Shown: positions 34,076-47,633, counted from the first letter of the stretch. The stretch is DNA of 64,000 bases from Diplolepis rosae (GCA_030998225.1 JAPYXD010000753.1:5536001-5600000), one strand, 5' to 3'. Notes: a model not told the origin generated them from the sequence alone. Numbers and translations: made by a program.

Positions 34076-35880
34076 TCCTTTAATATATTCACATTAAATG
34101 CAATTTTAAAAAGGTTTTTCCAGTTTTATAACCTGATTGCGTTGAAAAGGATGTCGTTAGCGATGTCAAGGTTGAGGTCACTGTTGTTGTAAACTCAAGA
34201 TTTAAGTTGCCAGTGATCTTGACCTTTTCAGATCTAACGTAATTCTTGTAAATATATGACCTTTATAAAAATAATTTCTATAAAATTAAATAACATACAA
34301 TTAAAAAATATAACTTTTTTTATATTTTATTTTTTCATCGGAAATAAATAATTTTCAAATATTCAAATTTGATCCTCTAAAAATTGCATAATTCCTGAAT
34401 AAATTTATCTTTCGTGTATGCAAAAGGAATCCTTATTGAATCGTCAAGATTTAAATCTGCGGCCAGGAAGCGAATGCACATAATCTGGCATCATTCGAAA
34501 TTTACGCCTCAGTCGTTCTGCAAGGACCAGTCACAAAAGAATAAAAAACTTACGGAAGTCTTTTGAAAAACAGTTTTCTCGATTACGATCTGTGACAAGA
34601 GATGAATCTTGGATATCGTAAAATTCTTGGGTCGTCCGACAAAGAAGGATGCTGTTTGCCAATTTAGATAAGGTCCTTTAAAAATCGCCGATTTCCACCG
34701 CAGATAAACCAAGGAACGATTTTGGCAAATTGATGTATTAATATACATGCGTTAGAAAGAAATAGAGGAAAATGCAGAATATCATAAAAAAAGGTTCAGA
34801 TGCAAAGACAAATAAAACCCGTAAGGTGGAAATTGACTCAAGACAAATTTGTCCTGGGACCTGTTTCCTTAAATTTCAGAAGGAAAATCAACTTCAAGAG
34901 ATATCTTATCATTACCAAGAAGTATTATTTGACGCCTCTGATTATTTGCACCTTGACACCTGTTTTTATTACCGCAGTTTACGATGTTTAGAAATATTTT
35001 AGTCAAGAAAAGATTATATTTAAATTGCTGAGAAATGCTAATCTGAAAGATTTGCATTGAAAATCCTTTAAAGTGTAAAGGATACAGGTATCTGTATAAT
35101 TGTATCCCTATTATTGTCTAATCATATAATCCTGTGACCTAAATAGTAATTCTATCCAGCTTAAGCAATAAAGGGATTTTAGAATATGAAACAATTTTCC
35201 CTTATTGCTCTAATTCCTTTCTGAGCCTTATCAGAATGATCTTTAAGAATTTTAAAATCCTCACAATGAAAATTTTCATTTATTATGGCAATAAACTTTC
35301 CTTGCAGGGAAAGATTGAAGTAATTTAAAACGATTTCCATTTTGGAATAAATTCCATAGAAATAAAATATTAAAACTGTAGAGGAATATTTCCGCATGAC
35401 CTTATTTTTTATAAGAAACTTCTTTTATAATGGAAATATAAAGATTTAATTTGATTAGTCAATTTAAAAACTGGAAGCAAAAAATAAATTCAGTCGATTA
35501 TTAGATTATTATGCAGTTCTGAATGAAGGAGTCGATCGAGAAAACGACTCAATACCGATTTGAATCGACAATTGAGATAATATTGTCGCCTCTCGACAGT
35601 CATCATCGACCAGGTAATCTCTGGCTTCACGTTTGTCAATGATAAGAAAGGTGTTATGCGACCTGTATGGCGGCTCGATGAATGGAGTCCTTGTCGATTA
35701 AAGTTTCGACACAGAGCCCTTCTGTAGCTCCAAGTCACAATTGCGGAATTGGAATTCAGTTTTACTCGCTCTGAGATTTTATTTACTGATAAATTTAAAT
35801 CTAAAGTAGAGTATTATTATTATGGAGTTTAAAATAATGTTTTGAACCTATGTTGGAGTAAATTTTGTCTCTATTCAGAT
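34076..35880. other. Intergenic sequence with two balanced patches
   Basis: Balanced patches lie at about 34430-34760 and 35500-35760. Frames of 60-82 residues on both strands overlap and are not recognised. Between them the sequence is AT-rich. Confidence 0.35.
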
Positions 35881-37665
35881 TCACATTAGCTTGTCTAGGT
35901 TCTAATGTCTCAAACTGTTTAGAATCTGAGTAGCAGCAGATAGAACTATACAAGTCAAGCTAGACATCTTTTTTGTCATCTCAGAATACATAAGAGCTCA
36001 TCAAAATCAAACCGAAAAATATATGAGAAACTAGACATTTTTTTTATTGTGTCAGACTATTAAGGATCTTATCAAAACCTAATAAAACCCACTAGAAGGG
36101 CTTGAAAAGAATGCCTATCATGGCAGACTGATAAGTCCTTGATTAGGAATTGACAAGACCGTATAAGCAAAATTAGAAAGTATTAATATTGTTTTACGCC
36201 CTATGGGAACTAGTAAAAACATAATAAAACCTAATAAAAGGACAGAAAGTTTGCCTATCGTGTCAGAGTGACTAGTAGATGACTAAAAACTCACTAGACT
36301 ATATCAGCAGAACTGGAAAGTTTATATACTGTTTCAGACTCTCCAGAATCTAATTAAATCATAATAAAACCCAATAGAAGGACACATAATGTTTTCCTAT
36401 CATGGTAGACTGATTAGTCCTTGATTAGGAACTGAAAAGACCGTATAAGCATAATTAAAACGTTTTTATATTCTTTCGGGTCTTGTAGAACCTAATTAAA
36501 ACATAATAAAACCCAATTGACGGAGATAGGGAAGTTTCCTATCATGAGAGAGTGACTGGTAGATGATTAAGAACTGACAAAACCGTATCAGTAGAATCAG
36601 AAAGTTTTTATATTGTTTCATGCTTTCTATAATCTAATTGAAACAAAATAAAACCCAATAGACGGAAATAAAAAAATTTTGCTTTTATGGCAGACTGATT
36701 AGTGCTTGACTATGAAGTGATAAGACCGTTTAAACAGAACTAGAAAGTTTTTATATTGTTTTAGGCCCAGTAAAATCTAATTAAAACAAAATAAAACCCA
36801 ATAAACGGACGTGGAAAGTTTGTCTATCATGGCAGGCTTATTAGTCCTTGTTTAGGAACTGACAAGACCGTATAAGCATAACTAAAACGGTTTTATATCC
36901 TTTCAGGCCTTCTAGAACCTAACTAAAACATAATAAAACCCAATTGATGGAGATAGGGAGGTTTCCTATCATGACAGAGTGACTGGTAGATGATTAAGAA
37001 CTGACAAAACCGTATTAGTAGAATCAGATAGTTTTTATACTGTTTCAGACTCTCTAGAATCTAATTAAATCATAATAAAACCCAATAGAAGGAGATAGAA
37101 AGTTTTCCTATAATGGCAGACTTATTACTGCTTGATTAGGAACTCACAAGACCGTATAAGCAGAACTGGAAAGTTTATATACTGTTTCAGGCCCTCTAGA
37201 ATCAAATTGATTCATAATAAAACCCAATAGAAGGACATAGAAAGTTTTCCTATAATGGCAGGCTTATTAGTCCTTGGTTAAGAACTGACAAGACCGTATA
37301 AGCATAACTAAAATGGTTTTGTATTCTTTCAGGCCTTTTAGAACCTAATTAAAACATAATAAAACCCAATTGACGGTGATAGGGAGGTTTCCTATCATGA
37401 CAGAGTGACTAGTAGATGATTAAGATCTGACAAGACCATATCAGTAGAATCAGAAAGTTTTTATATTGTTTCATGCTCTCTAGAATCTAAATAAAACAAA
37501 ATAAAACCCAATAGAAGGACATAGAAAGTTTTCCTATCATGGTAGACTGATTAGTCCTCGTTTAGGAACTGACAAGACCGTATACGCAGAGCTAGAAAGT
37601 TTTTATATTCTAATTAAATCATAATAAAACCCAATTGATGTACACAAATAGTTTCCCTATCACTT
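35881..37665. repeat. 142-bp satellite, array 1 (about 12 units)
   Basis: The anchor ATAATAAAACCCA (with variants) begins at 36079, 36221, 36361, 36503, 36645, 36788, 36930, 37072, 37214, 37356, 37498 and 37621; nearly all spacings are 142. A unit contains GACCGTATAAGCAGAACTAG, AAAGTTTTTATATTGTTTCA, and either GACTGATTAGTCCTTGATTA (type A) or GAGTGACTAGTAGATGA (type B). Type B recurs every two or three units. The array opens with TCTGAGTAGCAGCAGATAGA at 35925, as array 2 does. Confidence 0.93.
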
Positions 37666-38879
37666 TTCTTATTGTTTAATAGTATTTAAGAGCTTAGAGG
37701 ACCTATTCAGATTAATAAAGTAAAAAAGTTTCGTTATTGTGGCAGACTGGCTAGTGCATGAACAGGACCTCATCTGCCCTAGCAAAATAAAATTTTAATA
37801 TGACCCGTTTAGAACATCTGAATAAGTTATGACAAGTTTTTCTATTATGGAAAACTATCTTGCACCTAAATTGGCCCAGGTTCATGCTGAAAAAATCAGA
37901 AAATTCTTCAAATTTTTAGTAAATGGACAATTTAACCATTAATTTAAACAAATGCCCCTTATTTTAATGTAAAAGCAGTAAGTTTTTTGCAATAGAGACC
38001 GTATTGAATTTGCAATGAAGGTCCTCGTAATTATCTTTCAAGTTCTGAGAATATTTACGACCCTACCGAGAGGGCACGCGCTTCTATAGAAAAGGAATGT
38101 CGTCCTTGTATTATTAGCGATGGAAATAGCTTACATGAGGCGAGTGGTCGTCTTTCTGATTCTTTTCAAACTTTATCTACATTAATTGGGAGCCCGCATT
38201 CGCCTCTTTCGTATTTTTCCCTTTCTTTATTTTGCACCTTAGTCTCGGTCCAAGTTACCTACTGGCCACCTTCGAAAATAAAAAAAAGTATATTAAATAC
38301 AAACTAATTATTGAAATTATATGCTGTCGCAACCAGTGTCCTATAAGTATACTCGTTCAACATTACATGTCAATATGTGAATAAAAATTAAAAATAAACT
38401 ACTTCTGGAAATTGCATTATTATTATTATTATTATTATTCATAAAATAGGACTTGTATGACCCTCAAATAATCGAAATGTTTGAAAGTATGTAAACTTCT
38501 GAGTTATTATTTCTGGACTCTAAAGCCAATTATTAACAATAAAATCGTATGAATCTATTACTATTATTGTTATTTTAAATTATATGGTTGATGACTTCAA
38601 ATTCTTTAAAATTATAGTTATTATCAAAATAATAATGATAGTGTACTTTATGAAATGAGCTTTTTAATAAAATGATATGAAATGTATTATTGAATTATTT
38701 TTTGATAATTATTTGTAACACTGAAGTTTTTCTGAATCAAAAGTTTCAATATGAAAAATTCTGTATTAGAAATCTTTAAATCCAGAAATCGCGAGATTTT
38801 AACCCTTTGAAAATAAATGTTAAACTCTCGAGTTTCTTATTCATGTACGAATCTGTTACCGAACAAATAAAAAATTTGT
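37666..38879. other. Intergenic sequence with an (ATT)n microsatellite
   Basis: A worn satellite edge runs to about 37860. A balanced patch at 38030-38260 is apparently unique. (ATT)n occupies 38416-38439. The rest is AT-rich. Confidence 0.45.
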
Positions 38880-39170
38880 TGGAAATCAATCCGAATGAAT
38901 CCGAGTTCCGGTTGATCTGAACCGTATTTTCAATCCGAATGAATCCGAAGGTGGTTTGGTTCAGATAGAAAATTAGGCTTAAGTCAATCTGATTTCGAAT
39001 TTATTCGAATTGAGATTTCGGATTGATTTTGAACCGATTTACATCAAACGAGATTTAAAAAGTTTTTTTATTTAGTTTCCAATGGTTTGAAAACAGATTC
39101 CGGAATGTTTTGGAGTGGTTCTGATTTGCTCGAATTGAATTCCAATCTGGAACTTTCGCCAGGGTAATAT
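38880..39170. mobile_element. Partial ATTCGGATTG foldback element
   Basis: A right end GGAACTTTCGCCAGGGTA at about 39150 and internal CATCAAACGAGATTTAAAAA identify it as part of the family whose complete hairpin is at 49638-50202. The left terminus is missing. Confidence 0.65.
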
Positions 39171-40440
39171 TATAATTAAGGGCATATAAAAACTTAAGAA
39201 TACAACGACTTACGAGTTTTTCCACTCCTGCATTTTAAAAGTCTACCTTAATGAGTTCATTTGAGCCTCCCTGGTCCGGTTTCACCGTTCCCGTGATTCT
39301 TGGCGAGGTTTTTGCTTGAGAATACAGGGTTTTGCGGAAGGTTGATGGCTCGTTAGTGAATGGCTCATTCTCAATGGAGCACACATATATTTATGCATAA
39401 TAGCTTGCGGTAGTTTAAAATAATTTCTTTTTAAAACTTATCATTACCAAAAATGTATAAAAATGTACATTACATTGTTAAAAGTTTCTTTAGAACTTTT
39501 TTTAACGTCTTTTACTTGAGTTTTACATAGTTACCAAAGCATAAATTTTAGTCGGTTTTTATGGAATTTACAAGCCTGGAAAAATTTGGTAAACTTCAGA
39601 CAGCAAATTTTGTTGCTTTCTCTTTCTTCCGTAACGAAACTATTTTTCAGAAAAATATTTGGTTGAATCAACACAATTTTCGTTCCTTAAACTCTAGTTT
39701 TTTGTTGTTATAGGTACAACAAAACGTTTGTTTAATCCAACCAAATATTTTAGTTACTTTTAATAAATTGCAAATATTTATTAGATGTTATTAGACTCAA
39801 CCAAATAATTTGGTTAAGTCAATAAAATACTTTGTGAATTTAACAAAACGAGTTTGTTCAATGAACAACAATTTTTTTCTGAGTCTGATTGGTCCACATA
39901 AATACTTTTTTTCCAATTCACAATTTTTAAAGTTAGTAGAGCTGAATCGTAAGAATTTTAATGATTTAAGGCCATGGATCAACCAGACCACGTGACCAAA
40001 TTCTTGTAAATGTTCATGAAAGATAATTTTTTTATTTTACAGAGAATATCTTTCTGAAAATTTGGAAAATACAAGAGAAGACAAGAAAGAACGGCACTCA
40101 ACTTCGTTTCAGTGAAAATTTTGCAAACATTTCTACAGCTATAACTGTAATTATCGGTAACTTTTCCCATTCTCTCAAAATGTTTGCCTCAAAAATTATG
40201 GGAAATTGAGGACAAGTTCGTTACCCAGCTACACCCAACCAAAATTGTGAAAATAAGAGCATTTTTGGTGTTATACGAGATACGAAAAAAATTATAATAT
40301 GAAATTTCTTACTACAAAAAGATCTAAAAATTTGAATCACAACATTTGTTTCGTAAGATGTATTTTTCTTTCAAATTTAAACTATAGAAAATCTAAAATT
40401 CAATTTTTTGACCATAATATGTGGTAAACTGTTTAGCATC
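39171..40440. repeat. Mixed repeat fragments between the two satellite arrays
   Basis: 39200-39390 is balanced and unique. 39640-39890 has TTGTTG/CAACAAAA/CCAACCAAATA words and ends CAATTTTTTTCTGAG, related to the 53340 element. 39960-40190 matches the AAGGCCA...ACCACGTGACC family. 40205-40430 has GACAAGTTCGTTACCCAGC and ACGAGATACGAAAAAA, shared with 55510-55780. Confidence 0.5.
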
Positions 40441-42655
40441 TGAGTAGCAACAGATAGAATCATACAAGTCGAGCTAGACAGTTTTTCTGTCATCTCAGAA
40501 TACATAAAAGCTCATCAAAATCAAACTGAACAATGTAGGAGAAACTAGACATTTTTTTCTTGTCTCAGACTATTAAGGATCTTATCAAATCCTAATAAAA
40601 CCTAATAAAAGGACATAGAAAGTTTGCCTATCATGGCAGACTGATTAGTCTTTGATTAGGAACTGACAAGACCGTATAAGCAGAACTAGAAAGTTTTTAT
40701 ATTGTTTCAGACTCTCTAGAATTTTATCAAATCATAATAAAACCCAATAGAAGGACATAGAAAGTTTTCCTATAATGGCAGACTTATTAGTCCTTGATTA
40801 GGAACTAACAAGATTGTATAAGCAGAACTAGAAAGTTTTTACATTGTTTCAGGCTCTCTTGAATTTAATAAAAACAAAATAAAACCCAAGAGATGGACAT
40901 AGTAAATTTCCCTATTATGGCAGGCTGATTAGTGCTTAACTAGATACTGATAAGACCGTATAAGCAAAACTAGAAAGTTTTTATACTGTTCAAGGCTCTC
41001 TGGAATCTAATTAAATCATAATAAAACCCAATAGAAGGACATAAAAAGTTTTCCTATGATGGCAGACTTCTTAGTCCTTGAATAAGAACTGAGAAGACCG
41101 TATACACAGACCTATAAAGTTTTTATATTGTTTCAAGTACTCGGGAATCTAAGTAAAACATAATAAAACCCAATACAAGGACATAAAGTTTGCCAATCGT
41201 GGCAGAGTCACTAGTAGATGACGAAGAACTGACAAAACCGTATCAACAGAACTGAGAACCTTTATACTGTTTCAGGCTCTCTAGAATCAAATTGAATTAT
41301 AATAAAACCCAATAGAAGGACATAGAAAGTTTTCCTCTAATGGCAGACTGAATAGTGCTTGATTAGGAACTGAAAAGACTGTATCAGCAGAAGTGGAAAG
41401 TTTTTATATTGTTTCAGACTCTCTAGAATCTAATTAAAACAAAATAAAACCCAATAGAAGGACATAGAAAGTTTTCCTCTAATGGCAGACTGAATAGTGC
41501 TTGATTAGCAACTGAAAAGACTGTATTAGCAGAAGTGGAAAGTTTTTATATTGTTTCAGACTCTCTAGAATCTAATTAAAACAAAATAAAACCCAATAGA
41601 AGGACATAAAGTTTGTCAATCGTGGCAGAGTCACTAGTAGATGACTAAGAACTGATAAAACCATATCAACAGAACTGAGAAGCTTATATGCTGTTTCAGG
41701 CTCTCTAGAATCAAATTGAATTATAATAAAACCCAATAGAAGGACATAGAAAGTTTTCCTCTAATGGCAAAACTAGACAGTTTTTATACTGTCCAAGGCT
41801 CTCGGGAATCTATGTAAAACATAATAAAACCCAATACAAGGACATAAAGTTTGTCAATCGTGGCAGAGTCACTAGTAGATGACTAAGAACTGATAAAACC
41901 ATATCAACAGAACTGAGAAGCTTATATGCTGTTTCAGGCTCCCTAGAATCAAATTGAATTATAATAAAACCCAATAGAAGGACATAGAAAGTTTTCCTCT
42001 AATGGCAGACTGAATAGTGCTTGATTAGGAACTGAAAAGACTGTATCAGCAGAAGTGGAAAGTTTTATATTGTTTCAGACTCTCTAGAATCTAATTAAAA
42101 CAAAATAAAACCCAATAGAAGGACATAGAAAGTTTTCCTCTAATTGCAGACTGATTAGTTCTTGATTAGGAACTCACAAGACCGTATACGTAGAGCTAGA
42201 AAGTTTTTATATTGTTTCAGGCTCTCTGGAATCTAATGAAAACAAAATAAAACCCAATAGAAGGACATAGTAAGTTTTCCTATAATTGCAGACTAATTAG
42301 TCCTTGACTAAGAACTAACAAGGCCGTATAAGCAAAACTAGAAAGTTCAAGGCCCTAGGGAATCTAAGTAAAACATAATAAAACCCAATACAAGGACATA
42401 AAGTTTGCCAATCGTGGCAGAGTCACTAGTAGATGACTAAGAACTGATAAAACCGTATCAACAGAACTGAGAAGCTTATATACTGTTTCAGGCTCTCTAG
42501 AATCAAATTGAATTATAATAAAACCCAATAGAAGGACATAGAAAGTTTTCCTCTAATTGTAGACTGATTAGTGCTTGATTAGGAACTCACAAGATTGTAT
42601 AAGCAGAACAAGAAAGTTTTTATATTCCTTCAGGCCTTCTAGAATCTAATTAAAA
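40441..42655. repeat. 142-bp satellite, array 2 (about 15 units)
   Basis: Same unit as array 1. Anchors lie at 40592, 40734, 40876, 41018, 41160, 41299, 41441, 41583, 41723, 41821, 41961, 42102, 42244, 42375 and 42515. Spacing is 139-142 except one 98-bp and one 131-bp truncated unit. Types A and B alternate in blocks, and 41590-41730 is nearly duplicated at 41830-41970. It opens with TCTGAGTAGCAACAGATAGA at 40439. Confidence 0.93.
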
Positions 42656-42689
42656 AAGTCGAAACTCATAAAAAGTGAAAAAGAGCTTC

Positions 42690-43260
42690 GTACCCTCGAG
42701 AAAGGGATTATTAAAATTTGTTCTTTTGAGAATTGGAGAAGCTGGGAGACATTTGCGATTGAACTTTTATATATGATGAAGGTTTATTGTAATCGAGCGT
42801 GAGCGAATCGGAAGTATTCGCCGAATTATCATTTATAAACGTTTTCTGTTTTGAATGCAGCCGTGGGTGGAAGAGGAATCGGTTTGCAACCCCGATCTTG
42901 CCAGATAAAGGGTTATAACGCTGCATTCGGTTTGTATATGCATGCGTGCAACGTGCGCCTTCCCAGGTCAGACACGCGATAGAATAGGAGAGAAAAATAA
43001 GAAAAATAATAAATAAAAGAAGGGGGAAGGAAAGAAGTGCGGGCGAGCAACTGAATGAGATAAAGGAGGAGGGAGAGAGGAATATTTGGGAGGTAATATG
43101 CCAAAAAGAGAAGGAAAGACCCGGAGGGAGAAAGGCGAAAGAGCCAGCTCCGACGCACCGGCAGGTGGAACTTCTCGAAATTTACTGGCGTTTCTGCCGG
43201 CGCGATGAATTTCACGAGAGCTCCGGGCGCCAGGCTCTCTTACCATAAGAGCGAATGTGC
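42690..43260. other. GC-balanced unique island with GCAGGTG
   Basis: One of the longest islands. It holds GCAGGTG at 43161-43167 in GCACCGGCAGGTGGAAC, a purine-rich tract (GGAGGGAGAGAGGAATA) and CpG words (CCGGCGCGATG). Frames of 71, 100 and 92 residues on the minus strand are purine/pyrimidine-driven and overlap. Candidate enhancer 26 kb upstream of ASH. Confidence 0.45.
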
Positions 43261-44470
43261 CTTATGTTACGACCTATCATACCTATTTTCATTACAAATT
43301 CAAAGAAGTGGAATTCATGTTTGGGCCATAGGTGAAAATCAAATATACTTCGTATATTAAATCTAGAAATTGTTTCTCTACTTTGGTATAGATCAGTTTG
43401 GGTACTTGAAAAGATTTTTAATCAATTTGGTAGATACTGGGAATCACTATAATTATAGAGAGGTTTGTGTGGTCGTTCTTTTCGAATTTCAAATCAATGG
43501 AATTTCGATTTCTAGAATGTAAAAAAACGTGCCAAAAATTATACTAATTTTTCCCTAGATTTTGAAACGGTCTTAACTTAAAACAAAAAAAGCGTGAAAA
43601 TTGAAAAAATTCTAATTCCGGAAAAAAGGATTTTAAAAATAGATAAAAGTGATAACCCACAAGAAGGAATGAAATTTTCTTGAAAAATTAAATATAATTA
43701 TTTGTACTATTTTTTATAAAACGAATTTGCAAGTTTGAATTTTTACGCATTTTTTGGTTTCAAGTTTAGACCGTTTCAGAATATAAGAAAAAATTAGTAT
43801 AATTTGTTGGCAGATTTTTTTATATTTCAGGTAAATTTACCTTTAAAATGAGTCGAAGAACATCGAAAAACATCAATTATTTCAAAAGTTATTGATGATT
43901 TTAAAAAAGTTTGAAATTTGGATATTTTTCACAATATCTTCCTCAAAAAATGACAAAAACAGTTCATCTTAAGGTTGTTTTATGCATAATTTTGAAGTCT
44001 TTCATGTTATTTTTAGGGAAAAGTTTTAATATGTGTATTGTCAGTAATAGGAGATTTGTTGCGATCAACAAAAGCAAAATGAGTATAATAATTTGGCCAC
44101 TCACTGTATATACCAATTTTTGCAAATACCAGTCAATTTTGACCATTTTTTCATTTTTCATGAGCCATGTTTGGTCCGCCATTTTGGACCAGATTCGGAT
44201 TCAGCAATCCCAAAATTCCCTAAAACACTAGACCTTTTATAATCCACTCTTTTTAGAACCTCCCGTCCTCAAAGGGTTAAATAGAAATCAAATAAGAACA
44301 TAAAATTTTGTTAATTTAACTAAATGCTTTGTTGAGACAAGGAATAATTTGCGTGCAAAAATATTAACAAAGTAGTCTTTACTTGACAGAACCGTTTTTT
44401 CAATGCACGAAGAAAAAGTCATATTTTTTCTTGTTAGTTTAATTATTTGATTTCCAGAAAATTGAATGTA
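43261..44470. mobile_element. Foldback core 43520-43835 in AT-rich sequence
   Basis: GCCAAAAATTATACTAATTT with GAAACGGTCTTAACTTAAAA (43530-43590) is mirrored by TTTCAAGTTTAGACCGTTTC and AAAAATTAGTATAATTTG (43758-43818). Outer limits are unclear and the flanks hold only AT-rich sequence. Confidence 0.55.
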
Positions 44471-45790
44471 TTTTTTGATTTTGCATGTTTTTTTTTATTG
44501 TTTTTACTATTTCTGTTGATATTTTTTTCTATTTCTTGTTTCTCATAATATTTGTATTGCTTTTTCTGTTGTGCTTTTTTTGTTCTTGTAAATGTTGTTT
44601 TTATATTCGAATATGTTGTTTTCTTTGGATCCTCATCATAATCGTTGTTTCCGAATACTTGTTAACAATTTCTGTTGTGTCTTTAAATTCATGTTGTTCT
44701 TCTGTTTGAGTTATAACATAAATCATTTTCCTGTTGTATTACTATGTTTCATTTTAAGTTGATTTAGAAAAACTTATGTTTGTTTTTCTCTGTATGTTGT
44801 TCATGCTATTTCTGTTACTTGTTTTTCGTTACATTTATATTTTTTCAATTGTTCTCTTCTGTCTTGTTCTTCAATGTTATTCATATTTTTCATTTTGTTG
44901 TTTCTTTCACAATATCCCTCTTTGTTTTGGCTGCGTTGTTATTCCTTTTGCTAATTTCCTTAATAATGAATTTGTTTATGCAACTTTTGTTTTCCGTTTG
45001 ATCATGTTTTTTCATCTTTTTGGAACGTTTGTTGTTTTCATCCATTGTGTATTATTTATCTGAACCCTCCTTTCAGAATTCTTGATAGTTGTTATTTCTC
45101 TAAGTATTCATCCTATCATTACCATGGTTGTAAATCGCTCTTATTCTTGTCCTGATATTGTTTATTTTGTTTTTTTATTCACTATTTTTCTTGTTGTTCT
45201 TGTTATTCCTTTTGTTGATTTCCTTAATAATTTATTTGTAAGCTTTGTTTACCTTATACTATTACTATTCACATTATTGTCAATCATGTTATCATTCTTG
45301 TTCTAATGTTGTTCATTTGCTATGTTTCTTGTTGTTATTCATTTTGTTGATTTCGTTAATAATTTATTTGTAAGTTTTGTTTTTCTTATCTATAATTTTG
45401 AATTCATTTCAGGAGTTTAAGTTTGTTTCTCTCGGTTGTATGTTATTTATCTGGTTTTTCTTTCTATTATGTTTGGTTGTTGTTCTTGTTTCTGTAAATA
45501 TTTCATTTCTCTTTAATATCATTGGATTTATCTTACTATTGTCATTATTGAAAATCATTTTATTATTCTTGTTCTGATGTTACTTAATCTATTGTTCTTA
45601 GCGGATGTTTCTTATTTTTGTAGCTTTGTTGTTCTTAGTGACTTTTTCGTATTTGAGAAAACCATGAGTTTTAATCAAAACCTTTGGACTAGCAGTTTGT
45701 TATTTTTATCATCACTTTTCAATGTTGTAACTCAACATCTTGATGAAGTAATCTATACTCATTTTTCCGGAAAATCAGGCCTATGATTGC
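44471..45790. repeat. TTGTT-rich low-complexity tract
   Basis: 1.3 kb of T-rich sequence with recurring TTGTTGTTCTTGTTATTCCT and GATTTCCTTAATAATTTATTTG blocks (about 44940, 45215 and 45345). Consecutive plus-strand frames of 62-95 residues read as Phe/Leu/Val/Cys-rich and mimic membrane proteins, but the bias is set by the DNA repeat. Confidence 0.65.
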
Positions 45791-46239
45791 TATTATAGTA
45801 GAAAATGGTAGTTGAGAGAATTAGTGGTTTTGTTTGTTTAATGGATGGGTGCCTGGCATTGGGATTCGTGAGGACATCTACGCGAAGCGGGTCTCGAAGA
45901 CTACCAATTACGATCGCAGCTGCTGCTGTTCTGATCGCTTAGATCTCGAGGATCCCGATAAAAATCGAGGACCAAATAATCAATAAAGACAGGGTACGAT
46001 ATCGAAATCGAAGGTCTGCGGTGAAAGAAAGAAACATGATTGTGTCATGAAGCAGAATATAATTCCGGGTATAGTGACGAATCATAGAAAGGCAATTTTG
46101 ATCTTATGCAAGAGGCGTCATTTTTATATTGGAATTCTGAGCAAGGTTAAGGGATACACTTTTGTTTTAAATAAAAAGGATATCAAGAAAGATGAGGAAG
46201 GACTTTTTTCTTTATCTAGAATCGGGGCACGAAATTAAA
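45791..46239. other. Unique island with palindromic GCAGCTGC
   Basis: 45860-46020 is GC-balanced with GATCGCAGCTGCTGCTG; GCAGCTGC at 45916-45923 is a proneural-type E-box in both orientations. ACGCGAAGCGGGTCTCGAAG precedes it. The 63-residue frame at 46047-46238 is not recognised. Confidence 0.42.
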
Positions 46240-47633
46240 ATCGAGTCTCCTTTGTTTTTGCCATTTCCCCATCTTCCATAATTTTCAGTCCCAGTGATTC
46301 GATCCTCAATCCAATTTCTCTAAGATAAATAATCGATCTTGAAACTCGAAAATTTTTAACACTAAGTGTCTGGAATAAATCACATTCCACAATCCCCGAT
46401 AAGAAGCCAAATTAGCCTTACATTCCACCATCAGATTATCATATCCCCTCATAAACAGAATTCTTCTTTCTCTTTAATTCAAAACGCGTCTTCCCTTCCC
46501 TTCCTTTGCTTCTTTTTGTCAAAGAGAAGGTCAGACCAGCTCCGCATTGACAAGGACACAAATATATATTTATATATTTGTATATTCTCAGATAAACAGC
46601 TTGTCCATCTACCTCTATGCATCTTGCTATCAAGCATGTATCGCATAAAGCGCGTTGCGCCCAATGCATATTTCTTCAAACATATTTCATCATCTTCAAA
46701 TCATTCCCACCCAAAAAATTTCCATCAGTAAAAGTATTCCATTTCGTTTCCACTCCAAAGTTGCCACTCGTGTATCTTTCCCAAATTCCCCCAAACTTTC
46801 ATTAATTTCTTGAATCTTCTTTCCTCTTTTAATAAAGGTTTATCGTCCCCGAAGAATGTAATAGTTAGGAACAACGGAGTACGTCTCGATAACCCTCAAC
46901 TTGATTAGTTTTTTATTTCACTTAAAATCTATATCTTGCACTTGAAGGAAGAATCTGAAAATTGATCAGTGCAATTTCGCAACAAGCTGCCGAGGCCCTT
47001 AATTTAAAAACCCGCACGTAACGGGATCAACACTCAATTCCTTATCCGCCAATCGTCGATTTAGGCGAATATATTTTTTTCCTTTCGTTATTATTAATAC
47101 CATCCACTCTTCTTCTGGAAGAGAAGCCGACGGAGGTTGGTGTGCTGAGTAATGAAGGCGAACACTTAACTAAGTTTCACGCTAACGAGTCTTGGCGCGA
47201 AAGCAAGACGCGTGCGCTATCATATATGTATAAAGACACACATAAACACCCACACAAAAGTAAAGGCAGCTGCAGATGCAACTTGGTGCCACGCGCCTCT
47301 ACACCCTCTCTCCCCCCTTTCCCTTCTACTCCTCTCACTCGTTCATTCGATCTCTATCTTCCGCTCAAGTTTGAATATGCCACTCACACAGAGCCAGACC
47401 TTTTTCGGAACGCACACGCGTGCGCAGAATCGCGAAACGCACGTCCAGAAAGGACCACCGGACTTGTCACCTGCGATCCTGGCAAGGGTCCTGATGCTCC
47501 TGTGGCCACCGTCGACACCTTGCCCAACATCCCAAAAAGTGGTGACCACTCTTCTATAGACTGTGGTTTCCTCAATTTTGCCTATTTAGATGGTTATGTC
47601 TATTTGAGTTTTTTCATAAATTCATTTTATGGC
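46240..47633. other. Largest unique island, with three proneural-type E-box words
   Basis: 1.4 kb without recognisable repeats. GCAGCTGC lies at 47267-47274 and CACCTGC at 47468-47474. A 176-residue frame (47142-47672, MLSNEGEHLTKFHANES...) is the longest outside ASH, but overlaps a 115-residue frame in another phase, has His/Pro/Ser-rich low complexity and ends inside a mobile element. I do not call it. A non-coding exon or enhancer is as likely. Confidence 0.45.

Noticed and set aside
35881..42655. Regular repeats considered as a CRISPR-like array
   Set aside because: The whole 142-bp unit repeats with no distinct unique spacers, in a eukaryotic genome. It is a satellite.
44485..45786. Series of Phe/Leu/Val-rich frames resembling membrane receptors
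   Set aside because: The DNA is a TTGTT-rich low-complexity tract. Residue bias follows directly from it, the frames overlap, and there are no receptor motifs.
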